A DNA stretch of 64,000 nt, taken from assembly GCA_965208385.1 (NCBI GenBank), contig CBDBOO010000098.1, positions 1 through 64,000 of the forward strand. The letters are read 5' to 3'. This stretch comes from Endozoicomonas sp965208385. Its GTDB lineage: Bacteria; Pseudomonadota; Gammaproteobacteria; Pseudomonadales; Endozoicomonadaceae. Of this stretch, positions 17,926 to 26,940 are shown one piece after another. The translations under genes were made by a program, and so were the position numbers. Each line of letters starts with the position of its first letter. Position 1 is the stretch's first letter. Below the pieces are notes generated by a model. The model saw only the letters and a program-made list of their open reading frames with translations, did no database searches and was not told the origin of the DNA.

Positions 17926-18720
17926 TTATAATTCTCCAAACATTACGGCGGTAAGAATAAAATCCAGGCTCAACACTGCCAGCGATGAATACACAACTGT
18001 TCTTGTTGTTGCCCGACTAACACCTTCCGATGTAGGAATGGCATCATATCCCTGAAAAACAGCAATCCACGTCACCACAATACCAAAGACAAAACTCTTG
18101 ACCATGCCATTGCCAATATCGTTCACCAGGTCAACCGATTGCTGCATTCCGGTCCAGAATGACCCCTCATAAATACCCAGCCAGTCGACACCCACTATAA
18201 CGCCACCGAGAATTCCCACCAGATTGAAAATAGCCGCCAGGATCGGCATGGATATAACACCGGCCCAGAAACGGGGCGCAATCACTCTTTTTAGCGGATC
18301 AACACCAATCATCTCCATGCTGGATAATTGCTCAGTGGTCTTCATCAAACCAATTTCAGCCGTTAGCGCAGAACCCGCCCTTCCGGCAAACAGCAAAGCA
18401 GTCACCACAGGCCCCAGCTCCCTGACCAGACTCAGGGCCACCAGTTGACCCACTGCACCTTCAGAGCCATAGCGAACCAGAATACTGTAACCTTGTAACC
18501 CCAGCACCATGCCAATAAACAAACCGGAAACAGTTATTATTACAAGGGATAACACGCCCACACTGTACAACTGGTTGACCAGGAGCTTTCCCCTGCCACT
18601 GAATCCTGCACGGGAAAAGATAGCCAGACCAAGAAAGACACCAGCCTTGCCTACCGACTCCACATGATCAAGACCAAAGCGGCCCAGTTTTGTTAATCGG
18701 TCAAAGACGTCAAAGCTCAT
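17926..18720 (-). CDS. mlaE: MlaE, permease of the Mla phospholipid transporter
   Basis: Integral inner-membrane permease of the ABC system that keeps outer-membrane lipid asymmetry. It has 264 residues with several membrane helices and the conserved MlaE block TALLFAGRAGSALTAEIGLM followed by MEMIGVDPLKRVIAPR. It overlaps the end of mlaF by 11 bp, consistent with translational coupling. Confidence 0.96.
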   Translation of the reverse strand: MSFDVFDRLTKLGRFGLDHVESVGKAGVFLGLAIFSRAGFSGRGKLLVNQLYSVGVLSLVIITVSGLFIGMVLGLQGYSILVRYGSEGAVGQLVALSLVRELGPVVTALLFAGRAGSALTAEIGLMKTTEQLSSMEMIGVDPLKRVIAPRFWAGVISMPILAAIFNLVGILGGVIVGVDWLGIYEGSFWTGMQQSVDLVNDIGNGMVKSFVFGIVVTWIAVFQGYDAIPTSEGVSRATTRTVVYSSLAVLSLDFILTAVMFGEL

Positions 18721-19528
18721 GAGAACCTCTTAATAAATCATCCTGATAATCGCCTGCGGGATAATGAAATGGCACCGGACCATCAGGCAGTCCCTGCATA
18801 AACTGCTTCACCCTGGGATCATCCGAATTCAGCATATCTTCTGACGATCCCTGGCCAATAATTTTACCATCGGCAAGCAGGTAGAGCAGATCGGAGATAC
18901 TGGCTGTTTCATTGAGATCATGAGACACCACAAGGCTGGTGATTTTTAATGTTGTATTCAGCTTACGGATTAATTCAACCAGCATACCCATGGCGATAGG
19001 ATCCTGCCCCACAAAAGGCTCGTCGTACATAACCATTTCCGGATCCAGGGCAATAGCTCTGGCCAGTGCAACCCGTCGATTCATTCCCCCGGACAACTCA
19101 CTGGGCATCAAAGACCATGCGCCTCTCAGTCCCACAGCCTGAAGCTTCATAAAAACGATATCGCGAATCATGGCTTCCGACAACTCAGTATGAATTCGCA
19201 CAGGAAAAGCAACATTTTCAAACACTGAAATATCAGTAAACAGGGCACCAGTTTGAAATAACATGCCCATTTTTCGACGCAACCGGAAAAGTTTCTCTCT
19301 GGAAAGGTCTTCCAGATTATGCCCATCCACCACAATAGAACCGGCGTCTGGTTTCAACTGACGGCCAATCAACCTTAACAAGGTTGTTTTTCCAGTTCCG
19401 GATGGCCCCATAATACCGACGACCTTCCCTCGGGGAATATCCATATCAATATTATCGAAAATAACTCGGTTGCCGCGGTTGAATGACAAACCACGAATTT
19501 CAATAAAATTTGTACTTGGCTCGGACAT
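18710..19528 (-). CDS. mlaF: MlaF, ATPase of the Mla phospholipid transporter
   Basis: ABC ATPase driving lipid transport by MlaFEDB. I choose the ATG at 19528 (272 residues, MSEPSTNFIEIRGLSF); a TTG at 19549 would add seven residues, with AAGGAA near both. Walker A GPSGTGKTT, signature LSGGMNRRVALARA, Walker B MVMYDEP and the H-loop VVSHD are present. It is the first gene of the mlaFEDCB-ibaG-murA operon, divergent from yrbG. Confidence 0.96.
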   Translation of the reverse strand: MSEPSTNFIEIRGLSFNRGNRVIFDNIDMDIPRGKVVGIMGPSGTGKTTLLRLIGRQLKPDAGSIVVDGHNLEDLSREKLFRLRRKMGMLFQTGALFTDISVFENVAFPVRIHTELSEAMIRDIVFMKLQAVGLRGAWSLMPSELSGGMNRRVALARAIALDPEMVMYDEPFVGQDPIAMGMLVELIRKLNTTLKITSLVVSHDLNETASISDLLYLLADGKIIGQGSSEDMLNSDDPRVKQFMQGLPDGPVPFHYPAGDYQDDLLRGSHEL

Positions 19529-19861
19529 TTGAAACGCATTTCCTTGCAACTATTTGACTGCGTGTTGACTGCATGGATTTGCCCACCTCATCCTGAGGCA
19601 GCGCGAATTCCAGACTCAGTTAGCGGCTGAAGCCCCATCTTTTTTATTGCTTGAGACAACTTAACGTATCTGACGCCATAGTATGGCGCTTTTTGCTCTC
19701 TTTTTATACTTTTCCAGTGTCGCCTTGGTGTAAAAAATATTTACCGCCAATTTTCTCGCCATAACAGAATACATCTTCATATTATTCCTGTTGCAATACC
19801 GGTACTATCATTCTTAAAATTATCCCCCCCTTTTTTAAAGCACATTGAGTTAAATCCAAGA
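19529..19861. other. Divergent intergenic region between mlaF and yrbG
   Basis: About 330 bp without a gene. Promoters for both directions must lie here, but I see no clear -35/-10 pair. It contains a C6T6 stretch at about 19824-19836. Confidence 0.5.
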
Positions 19862-20812
19862 ATGCTCTTCGCAATTACAGCAATTATAATAGGTTTCATT
19901 CTCCTGACATGGAGCGCCGACCGGTTTGTCAATGGTTCGGCAGCAACCGCAAAGAACTGGGGCATATCCCCCATGCTGATCGGTTTGACGGTGGTATCCA
20001 TAGGTACGTCAGCTCCAGAAATATTGGTTTCACTGATATCCTCACTTCAGCACCACACAGACATTGCAGTTGGTAACGCCATTGGCTCCAACATCGCCAA
20101 TATGGGTTTGGTACTGGGCGCTACTGCTCTGATAGCCCCCCTGCCTGTAAAGGCGGCACTGGCTAAACGGGAAATCCCCTGGCTGCTCCTGGTCACCGTT
20201 GTTGCTGGCATCAGTCTTCTTAACGGATTTCTGGGTCTTTTTGACAGCCTGTTCCTGCTATCTTTTCTTGTGCTGACACTCTACCTCATGGTGCGGTGGC
20301 AAAAGCATCACCCTGACGAACCTATCGATGAGGAAGAAATTCCGAAGATGCCTCAGGGAAAAGCTTATTTTGTCATGTTGAGCGGGTTAATTTTACTACT
20401 GGCAAGCGCTCAGCTGCTGGTCTGGGGTGCTACAGAACTTGCCATACACTTTGGCGTCAGCGAACTGGTTATCGGCCTGACAATTATTGCCATTGGCACC
20501 AGCCTGCCAGAACTTGCAGCATCCATAGCCAGCGCCCTGAAGGGACATCATGATATCGCACTGGGTAATATCGTGGGCTCGAATATTTTTAATCTGCTGG
20601 CCGTTCTTGCTATGCCAGGCTTGGTTGCCCCCGGATATATCAATGAATCAGTGATCTGGAGAGATTTCCCGGTCATGCTGGGCTTCACCATTCTTATTGC
20701 AATTTTAACAATGACAGGCAAAAAACCAAGAACCCTGGGAAAAACAAGTGGAATAGTGTTTCTCACAGGTTATGCCCTTTATGGATTCTGGCTATTTATT
20801 CAACATTCCTGA
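19862..20812 (+). CDS. yrbG: Calcium/sodium antiporter, YrbG family
   Basis: Inner-membrane cation exchanger of the CaCA superfamily. It has 316 residues and two inverted alpha-repeats: GLTVVSIGTSAPEILVSLISS with GNAIGSNIANMGLVLG in the first half, and GLTIIAIGTSLPELAASIASA with GNIVGSNIFNLLAVL in the second. About ten membrane helices are visible. Physiological substrate uncertain. Position between mlaF (divergent) and kdsD is the conserved E. coli arrangement. Confidence 0.95.
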   Translation: MLFAITAIIIGFILLTWSADRFVNGSAATAKNWGISPMLIGLTVVSIGTSAPEILVSLISSLQHHTDIAVGNAIGSNIANMGLVLGATALIAPLPVKAALAKREIPWLLLVTVVAGISLLNGFLGLFDSLFLLSFLVLTLYLMVRWQKHHPDEPIDEEEIPKMPQGKAYFVMLSGLILLLASAQLLVWGATELAIHFGVSELVIGLTIIAIGTSLPELAASIASALKGHHDIALGNIVGSNIFNLLAVLAMPGLVAPGYINESVIWRDFPVMLGFTILIAILTMTGKKPRTLGKTSGIVFLTGYALYGFWLFIQHS

Positions 20813-20817
20813 CAACT

Positions 20818-20841
20818 TCCGGAACTTCGCTAAGTTCCGGA
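20818..20841 (+). terminator. Hairpin after yrbG
   Basis: Perfect 10-bp stem TCCGGAACTT / AAGTTCCGGA with loop CGCT, 6 bp after the stop. The following bases (CATCTTATT) are only weakly T-rich, so it may be an attenuator rather than a full terminator. Confidence 0.6.
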
Positions 20842-20867
20842 CATCTTATTCAATAAGCAATTTCCAC

Positions 20868-20895
20868 CCGCATTATTAAACCCGCATTATTAACA
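20868..20895. repeat. 14-bp tandem duplication
   Basis: CCCGCATTATTAA occurs twice in tandem (period 14) between yrbG and kdsD. Confidence 0.8.
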
Positions 20896-20980
20896 GGGTT
20901 ATAAATCGCCAGAATTGTTGACTACCACTGCCATCAAAGTCGATTTACAATGCCATTGCTGAATTAACAGGCCGCATCAT

Positions 20981-21955
20981 ATGACTACTGACGAAACCTT
21001 TATCGAGATTGGTCAACGGACCGTTGAAATAGAACAACAGTCTATTCAGGCACTGTGTCATCGCATTAATGCCGATTTCGCTAAAGCCTGCCGTTTAATG
21101 CTGGAATGCAGGGGACGAATCATTCTGATCGGCATGGGAAAATCCGGCCACATTGCCCGAAAGATCGCTGCAACACTCTCCAGTACCGGAACTCCCGCAT
21201 TTTATGTACACCCCGGTGAAGCCAGCCATGGCGATATGGGCATGATCACCTCGGATGATGTTGTGCTCGCCATGTCTAACTCCGGCGAAGTCAGTGAAGT
21301 TATCACCCTGTTACCTTTATTCAAGCGGATGGGCGCCCCACTCATCAGCATGTCAGGCAAGCCGACCTCAACCCTGGCACTGGCGGCTGATGTAAATTTA
21401 AACACCGGCGTTGATAAAGAAGCCTGCCCTCTGGATCTGGCACCCACATCAAGTACTACGACACAACTGGTTATGGGCGACGCCCTGTCCATTGCATTAC
21501 TGGAAGCCCGGGGCTTTACTGCAGAAGACTTTGCCTTCTCTCACCCGGGTGGCTCTCTTGGTCGTAGGCTGTTATTAAAAGTTCAGGATATTATGCACAG
21601 TGGCGATCGAATTCCATCAGTGCAGCAGGGAACCAAGCTCAGTGAAGCGTTGCTCGAAATGACCCGCAAGGGCCTCGGAATGACCACAGTTCTTGATGAA
21701 GAGAAAAAGTTGACAGGCCTGTTCACCGATGGTGATTTGCGACGCGCCCTGGATCATGGTGTAGACCCGCACAACACAACCATTGATGACGTTATGACCA
21801 GCAACTGCACGACTATTTCATCCGATATCCTGGCTGCCCAGGCATTAAAGATAATGGATGACCGTAAAATCAATGCACTCGTCTGCGTTGATGATAATCA
21901 CAACCCTGTTGGCGCCATCAACATGCATGATCTGCTCAGAGCCGGTGTTGTATAA
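20981..21955 (+). CDS. kdsD: D-arabinose 5-phosphate isomerase
   Basis: Converts ribulose 5-phosphate to arabinose 5-phosphate, the first step of KDO synthesis for LPS. It has 324 residues: SIS domain (IILIGMGKSGHIARKIAATL..STGTPAFYVHP, MSNSGEVSEV) followed by two CBS domains (VQDIMHSGDRIP and IDDVMTSNCTTIS). The active-site residues of the family (K in GKSGH, E in the GEASHGDMG region) are present. kdsC normally follows; here a 244-bp gap without a gene follows instead. Confidence 0.96.
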   Translation: MTTDETFIEIGQRTVEIEQQSIQALCHRINADFAKACRLMLECRGRIILIGMGKSGHIARKIAATLSSTGTPAFYVHPGEASHGDMGMITSDDVVLAMSNSGEVSEVITLLPLFKRMGAPLISMSGKPTSTLALAADVNLNTGVDKEACPLDLAPTSSTTTQLVMGDALSIALLEARGFTAEDFAFSHPGGSLGRRLLLKVQDIMHSGDRIPSVQQGTKLSEALLEMTRKGLGMTTVLDEEKKLTGLFTDGDLRRALDHGVDPHNTTIDDVMTSNCTTISSDILAAQALKIMDDRKINALVCVDDNHNPVGAINMHDLLRAGVV

Positions 21956-22199
21956 CATATACCCTAGGGCAAAATTTGACCATCAGGCTGGTAAATGAGA
22001 GGGTCTGAACATGAACTTCTCATGCACACAGTAATACCTTGGGTAAATCAGGCGATATGCTTTTATTACTGTTTTACTTCATGAACAACCATGTATTACT
22101 GTTTTACTTCATGAACAACCATGGACAAAGGAATATATTTTTTATCACCTCGGGTGATGAACATCACAAAACCATGGTAAACGCTGGACAAATCGACGG
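21956..22199. other. Gap in place of kdsC, with a 30-bp direct duplication
   Basis: The stretch between kdsD and lptC holds no gene or recognisable kdsC remnant. A 30-bp sequence beginning TATTACTGTTTTACTTCATG occurs twice in tandem, at 22064-22093 and 22094-22123, without mismatch. Confidence 0.8.
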
Positions 22200-22769
22200 A
22201 TGAGTTACCGAAACTATCTGATCACATCGGGAATACTCTTGCTTATGCTGGCCATTGGCTATTGGGCCTATGATGAATCACTGCATAGCACGGTTAAGAA
22301 AAAAGCATCACTGGTTCGACAAAATGCTGATTACTTCCTCGTCAATGCCGAGATCAGCCAATATGGTGAAACGGGGAATCTGGACTATGAACTGGAGTCC
22401 ACAAGTATTACCCATTACCCCCATAACGACACCACACTGCTTCAGCTGCCTCTCATGACAGACTACAGCAAACCGGAACAGATCGTTCGAACGAATGCCC
22501 AAAATGGCAAACTGCTTCCGGGCAATCAGGACCTGGAACTTTGGGATCGAGTCATTGTGACTCAAACCAGTCTCGAGGATGGGGCTAAGGTACGAATGGA
22601 TACTGATTTCATCACCATTTATTCTGAGCGAGGCACTGCGGAAACGGATCGTCCAGTGCTTATCACCACAGAAACCAGCAAAACCCGCGCTGTAGGTATG
22701 ACAGCTTTCTATGAGAAGGGTTTAATTAAACTGAAATCAAGGGTAAGAGGAGTTCATGAAGCTAATTAA
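22200..22769 (+). CDS. lptC: LptC, LPS transport protein of the inner membrane
   Basis: Bitopic inner-membrane protein that passes LPS from LptBFG to LptA. It has 189 residues: a single N-terminal membrane segment (YLITSGILLLMLAIGYWAY) and a beta-jellyroll periplasmic domain (NADYFLVNAEISQYGETGNLDYELES, then the EKGLIKLKSRVRGVHE end). It overlaps lptA by 14 bp. Confidence 0.93.
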   Translation: MSYRNYLITSGILLLMLAIGYWAYDESLHSTVKKKASLVRQNADYFLVNAEISQYGETGNLDYELESTSITHYPHNDTTLLQLPLMTDYSKPEQIVRTNAQNGKLLPGNQDLELWDRVIVTQTSLEDGAKVRMDTDFITIYSERGTAETDRPVLITTETSKTRAVGMTAFYEKGLIKLKSRVRGVHEAN

Positions 22770-23268
22770 ATCTATCTCTATCAGCCTGTTACTGTTACCG
22801 GTTATGGCTCTGGCACTACCAACTGATCGTAACAAACCCATAGAGGTTTCAGCAGACACTGCAGATATAGACAATAAAAAAGGGATCTCTATCTATCGCG
22901 GTAATGTTGTCATGATTCAGGGAACCACACGAATCACCGGGGATACCATCACTATTTATTCCCGGAAAAGTAAGGTGGATCGAATGGTAGCTGTTGGCAG
23001 GGAAAAGCGCGCATACTATGAAGAACAGCAGGCGAATAATCAAGGCACCCTGCAGGCATGGGGAAAGACAATTGATTACAGTATTGCCGGTGACACCATT
23101 GAGTTAATCAGGAATGCCGAGCTTATCCAGAAAGGTGATACCTTTGAAGGCGATAAGATTGATTACAACCTGACACTTCAGACCGTCAATGCTACCGGCA
23201 ACAGTACCAAAGGCTCCAGCAAAGGCCGGGTCAAGATGGTCATTCAGCCCAAAACAGAATCGAATTAA
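22756..23268 (+). CDS. lptA: LptA, periplasmic LPS bridge protein
   Basis: Builds the beta-jellyroll bridge that carries LPS across the periplasm to LptDE. It has 170 residues and a signal peptide (MKLIKSISISLLLLPVMALA). The OstA-type core is seen: PIEVSADTADIDNKKGISIYRGNVVMIQGTTRI and GDTFEGDKIDYNLTLQTVNA. AGAGGAG sits before the ATG inside lptC. Confidence 0.95.
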   Translation: MKLIKSISISLLLLPVMALALPTDRNKPIEVSADTADIDNKKGISIYRGNVVMIQGTTRITGDTITIYSRKSKVDRMVAVGREKRAYYEEQQANNQGTLQAWGKTIDYSIAGDTIELIRNAELIQKGDTFEGDKIDYNLTLQTVNATGNSTKGSSKGRVKMVIQPKTESN

Positions 23269-23325
23269 TTTATCGGCCAGACTTCCGATACGCGTCCAAC
23301 AATTTTACAGGTTCAGACATTCCGG

Positions 23326-24051
23326 ATGGCAACCCTCAAGGCAGAACATCTCAGCAAAAGTTATAAAGGACGGGAGGTTGTGAAAGACGTCTCCCTTGCG
23401 GTCGACAGTGGCCAGATAGTTGGCCTTCTGGGTCCAAATGGTGCCGGCAAAACCACCTGTTTCTATATGATTGTCGGCCTGGTTGCAGCCGATGGCGGCC
23501 GGGTCAGCATTGATCAGGACGACCTGACCTTTCAACCCATGCATGGGCGAGCCAGAGCCGGTGTCGGTTATCTTCCCCAGGAAGCCTCAATTTTCAGACG
23601 CCTGAGCGTGAGTAATAATATTCTGGCTATTCTGGAAACCCGTAAGGATCTCAACAAAAAACAACGCCTGGAAAAGATGGAATCGTTACTGGACGAGTTC
23701 AACATAGGGCATATTCGTGACAGCGCAGGTATGGCCCTGTCCGGCGGCGAACGACGCAGAGCCGAAATTGCCAGGGCACTGGCAACAGACCCGACATTTA
23801 TTCTTCTGGACGAACCTTTTGCCGGGGTCGACCCTATCTCAGTGGGTGATATAAAATCCATAATCCGTCATCTTCAGAATCGAGGAATAGGTGTACTGAT
23901 CACTGATCATAATGTCCGGGAAACGCTGGACATCTGTGAAAAAGCTTACATTGTCAGTGAAGGACACATAATTGCCGAAGGTGACAGCCATACCGTTCTA
24001 TCAAACCAGAAGGTCAGGGATGTTTATCTGGGCCATCAGTTCAGTCTTTGA
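23326..24051 (+). CDS. lptB: LptB, ATPase of the LPS transporter
   Basis: ABC ATPase that powers LPS extraction by LptFG at the inner membrane. It has 241 residues. Walker A GPNGAGKTT, Q-loop YLPQEASIFRRL, signature LSGGERRRAEIARAL, Walker B FILLDEPFAGVDP and switch histidine ITDHNVRE are all present. It follows lptA after 57 bp. Confidence 0.97.
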   Translation: MATLKAEHLSKSYKGREVVKDVSLAVDSGQIVGLLGPNGAGKTTCFYMIVGLVAADGGRVSIDQDDLTFQPMHGRARAGVGYLPQEASIFRRLSVSNNILAILETRKDLNKKQRLEKMESLLDEFNIGHIRDSAGMALSGGERRRAEIARALATDPTFILLDEPFAGVDPISVGDIKSIIRHLQNRGIGVLITDHNVRETLDICEKAYIVSEGHIIAEGDSHTVLSNQKVRDVYLGHQFSL

Positions 24052-24364
24052 CTGAACTCTCATTTAAAAATACATTGATCAGGAGGTAGGAGGTTAGAAA
24101 AAGCACCTGATCATGTTCTCAAAAATAGTTTTCAACGCATAAGATGCGTCTTTCCAACCTCACATTTTCAGTTTCTCTGATCATTAACTCATACAGTGCT
24201 TTTTTCCTGTGTGAGTATGGGTTTATAATCATCGAAACACGCAGAACAACGAAAGCATTTAAAATGCTATCGTTGTCTGATCTAAGCCCAATATCGACTT
24301 CATTCTAAGCTACCTCTGACTGAAGGCTCGGTATGGACAACGAAGTAAAGGTATACAGTTGCCT
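24052..24364. other. Intergenic lptB-rpoN, hairpin and possible -10 element
   Basis: No gene. A stem TGATCAGG/CCTGATCA (24076-24113) may be a weak terminator. TATAAT at 24224-24229 could serve as a -10 for rpoN, but no good -35 lies 17 nt upstream. Confidence 0.45.
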
Positions 24365-25825
24365 ATGAAGCCGTCTTTACAACTCAAGATGGGCCAACAG
24401 CTAACCATGACGCCTCAGCTGCAACAGGCTATACGGCTCTTGCAACTATCCACCATGGATCTCCAGCAGGAAATTCAGGAAGCTCTCGAATCTAACCCCA
24501 TGCTGGAAGCAGAAGATAACCAGCCTTCCGACCCCCCTTCAGATTCAAAAGAAAAAGAAACATTACAAGACCTGACTGAACCCGTTGCCGAAGCCAAAAC
24601 ACTTGAAATGTCCGAATGGGCAGATAACATACCCAATGAACTTCCGGTTGATTCTGCATGGGAAGATGTCTACTCCAGCTTACCGGCAGCACCAGTAGAT
24701 GATGAGTTTGACCCTCTGGCAAGATCCAAAGTCGTTGATTCACTGCAGGATTATCTCAGTTGGCAGCTGAATATGATTTCCATGACCGACCGTGATCGTG
24801 TTATGGGGCTGGCCATTATTGAAGCCATCAATTCAGACGGTTATCTCACCCTTTCAATTGATGAGTTATTTAATTCATTGCAGGAACAGCTTGAAGAGCT
24901 GGATATAGACGAATTGAAAGTCCTCCAGCATCGAATCCAGCAATTTGATCCTGTAGGCTGCGGCAGTTCAGACTTGAGTGAATGCTTACTGGTTCAACTG
25001 CACCAGCTGCCTGAATCAAGCCCTCATAAAGCCGCTGCCGAAAAATTAATACGCAGCCATCTGGAAGCCCTGGGTTCTCGTGATTATGCCAAGATTATGA
25101 GACGGACACGATTGAAAGAAGATCAGCTCCGCGAAGCCCTGGCGTTGATTCAGAGCTTTAACCCTCGACCCGGGAATGAAATTGATCAGTCAGAGCCTGA
25201 ATACATAACGCCAGATGTGACCGTTAAAAAAAATAAGGATCGCTGGGTTATTGAACTTAACTCCGACGCTCTGCCAAAAATCAGGATTAACAACAGTTAC
25301 GCATCCATGGTCCAGCGAGCCAACAACAGTCGTGATAATGTTTTCATGAAGGATAACCTTCAGGAAGCTCGCTGGTTTATTAAAAACCTTCAGAGCAGGA
25401 ATGATACCCTGATGAAAGTTGCCAGCCAGATTGTTTACCATCAACAAGCATTTCTGGAGCTGGGCGAAGAAGCCATGAAACCCCTGGTTCTTGCAGAAAT
25501 AGCCGATGCCGTAGGCATGCATGAATCAACTATTTCCAGGGTAACCACGCAAAAATACATGCATACACCAAGAGGTGTATTCGAGCTGAAGTATTTTTTC
25601 TCCAGCCATGTCAGCACCACTGAAGGCGGCGAATGTTCCTCAACAGCCATCAGGGCCTTGATCCGGAAATTGATTTCAGAAGAGAACACCCGAAAACCAC
25701 TCAGTGATAACAAACTGGCCACTCTGCTTAAAAATCAGGGGATTGAGGTAGCACGGCGTACTGTTGCCAAGTATCGCGAGTCAATGAATCTGCCCCCTTC
25801 CAATGAGAGAAAGCAGTTAGTTTGA
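24365..25825 (+). CDS. rpoN: RNA polymerase sigma-54 factor
   Basis: Directs transcription from -24/-12 promoters with enhancer-binding activators. I take the ATG at 24365 (MKPSLQLKMGQQLTMTPQLQ; 486 residues); a TTG at 24359 has better spacing from AAAGG and would add two residues. Region I (glutamine-rich, LQQAIRLLQLSTMDLQQEIQ), the core-binding region, the HTH (IADAVGMHESTISRVTTQKY, followed by the HTPRGVFELKYFF block) and the RpoN box (ARRTVAKYRE) are intact. It heads the conserved rpoN-hpf-ptsN-rapZ-ptsO cluster. Confidence 0.97.
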   Translation: MKPSLQLKMGQQLTMTPQLQQAIRLLQLSTMDLQQEIQEALESNPMLEAEDNQPSDPPSDSKEKETLQDLTEPVAEAKTLEMSEWADNIPNELPVDSAWEDVYSSLPAAPVDDEFDPLARSKVVDSLQDYLSWQLNMISMTDRDRVMGLAIIEAINSDGYLTLSIDELFNSLQEQLEELDIDELKVLQHRIQQFDPVGCGSSDLSECLLVQLHQLPESSPHKAAAEKLIRSHLEALGSRDYAKIMRRTRLKEDQLREALALIQSFNPRPGNEIDQSEPEYITPDVTVKKNKDRWVIELNSDALPKIRINNSYASMVQRANNSRDNVFMKDNLQEARWFIKNLQSRNDTLMKVASQIVYHQQAFLELGEEAMKPLVLAEIADAVGMHESTISRVTTQKYMHTPRGVFELKYFFSSHVSTTEGGECSSTAIRALIRKLISEENTRKPLSDNKLATLLKNQGIEVARRTVAKYRESMNLPPSNERKQLV

Positions 25826-25941
25826 TATTTTTTTGCTTCAGCTCATCGCAACTGACGATGACAGTGATAGAATCAAAACATACCCGACTGATACATCCCG
25901 CAGACGGGTAGTCGACTTAAACGGGATCAGGAGAGCGTTAC

Positions 25942-26253
25942 ATGCAAGTCAACATAAGTGGACATCATGTCGAGGTAACAGAAGCTCTGCACGACTACGT
26001 TAACAAAAAGCTGGAACGACTTGACTCACACTTTGAGAGCATCACTAATGTACAGGTGACTCTGAGTGTAGAAAAGCTCGTCCACAAAGCGGAATCCAGC
26101 CTGCATACTCGTGGTGCTGATATTAATGCCACCGCAGAACATGAAGACATGTACGCTGCTATAGATCAGATGTCGGACAAACTGGATCGACAACTGGTAA
26201 AACACAAGGAAAAAACGCTTAGTCGGCTTCAGGGAGCCGGCGGGCGTCTTTGA
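25942..26253 (+). CDS. hpf: Ribosome hibernation promoting factor
   Basis: Binds the 30S subunit and promotes 100S ribosome dimers in stationary phase. It has 103 residues, short-HPF type. AGGAGAG lies 7 nt before the ATG. The conserved start VNISGHHVEVTEALHDYVNKKL and middle MYAAIDQMSDKLDRQLVKHK are clear. Conserved position between rpoN and ptsN. Confidence 0.95.
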   Translation: MQVNISGHHVEVTEALHDYVNKKLERLDSHFESITNVQVTLSVEKLVHKAESSLHTRGADINATAEHEDMYAAIDQMSDKLDRQLVKHKEKTLSRLQGAGGRL

Positions 26254-26271
26254 AGCCACTTTAATTGCTGT

Positions 26272-26721
26272 ATGACTATCATCACACAAATACTTACTCC
26301 CGAGCGCACCCTTTGCGGTGTGCGCGGGCCCAGTAAAAAGAAAATCCTTGAACGGATTGCTGAACTGATTAGCGAGGAAGTTCCGGCTATTAACGCCAAG
26401 GATCTTTTTAATGCCCTTGTTGTCCGGGAACGTCTTGGTACAACAGGACTTGGTAAAGGAATCGCTATTCCACATTGCCGGATAAAAAGCTGTCCGGAAC
26501 CTATAGGTCTTTTCCTTCAACTGGATGAACCCGTTGACTTTGATGCTGTTGACAGGGAACCTGTTGACCTCGTCTTCGCCCTGATTGTACCTGATGGAGA
26601 AAATCAGACACATCTGCAAATTTTGAAAGATCTTGCCATTCGATTTCAGTCCGATGAGCGTCTTCAGAAAATGAGACTGGCTGCGAATAAAGAAGCGTTA
26701 TACCAGACCTTCACATCCTGA
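26272..26721 (+). CDS. ptsN: Nitrogen PTS enzyme IIA(Ntr)
   Basis: Regulatory phosphocarrier of the PTS-Ntr system, which controls potassium and nitrogen responses. It has 149 residues, PTS EIIA type 2 fold. The phosphorylated histidine is H68 in GKGIAIPHCRI. It lies 18 bp after hpf. Confidence 0.95.
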   Translation: MTIITQILTPERTLCGVRGPSKKKILERIAELISEEVPAINAKDLFNALVVRERLGTTGLGKGIAIPHCRIKSCPEPIGLFLQLDEPVDFDAVDREPVDLVFALIVPDGENQTHLQILKDLAIRFQSDERLQKMRLAANKEALYQTFTS

Positions 26722-26727
26722 TGCTAT

Positions 26728-26797
26728 CAAGTTTCAGGGACCAAGTTTCAGGGACCAAGTTTCAGGGACCAAGTTTCAGGGACCAGGTTTAGGGGAC
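26728..26797. repeat. 14-bp tandem repeat, 4 exact copies and 1 diverged
   Basis: CAAGTTTCAGGGAC repeats exactly at 26728, 26742, 26756 and 26770; the fifth copy at 26784 is CAGGTTTAGGGGAC. It begins 6 bp after the ptsN stop. Confidence 0.95.
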
Positions 26798-26940
26798 AGC
26801 CCTGGTTGTCCTGGTTCGCAAATATTAATCAGTGCATACCCCTTTAGCTCTGTGAATACTGTAACATAGAGACCTCATTCCAAAACTCCAGCCACCGGCA
26901 GAATTCCTATGTTGATCATCACCATCAGGAAGGGATAATT

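Noticed and set aside
21956..22199. Degenerate kdsC
   Set aside because: No phosphatase motif can be read in any frame; only a 30-bp duplication is seen.
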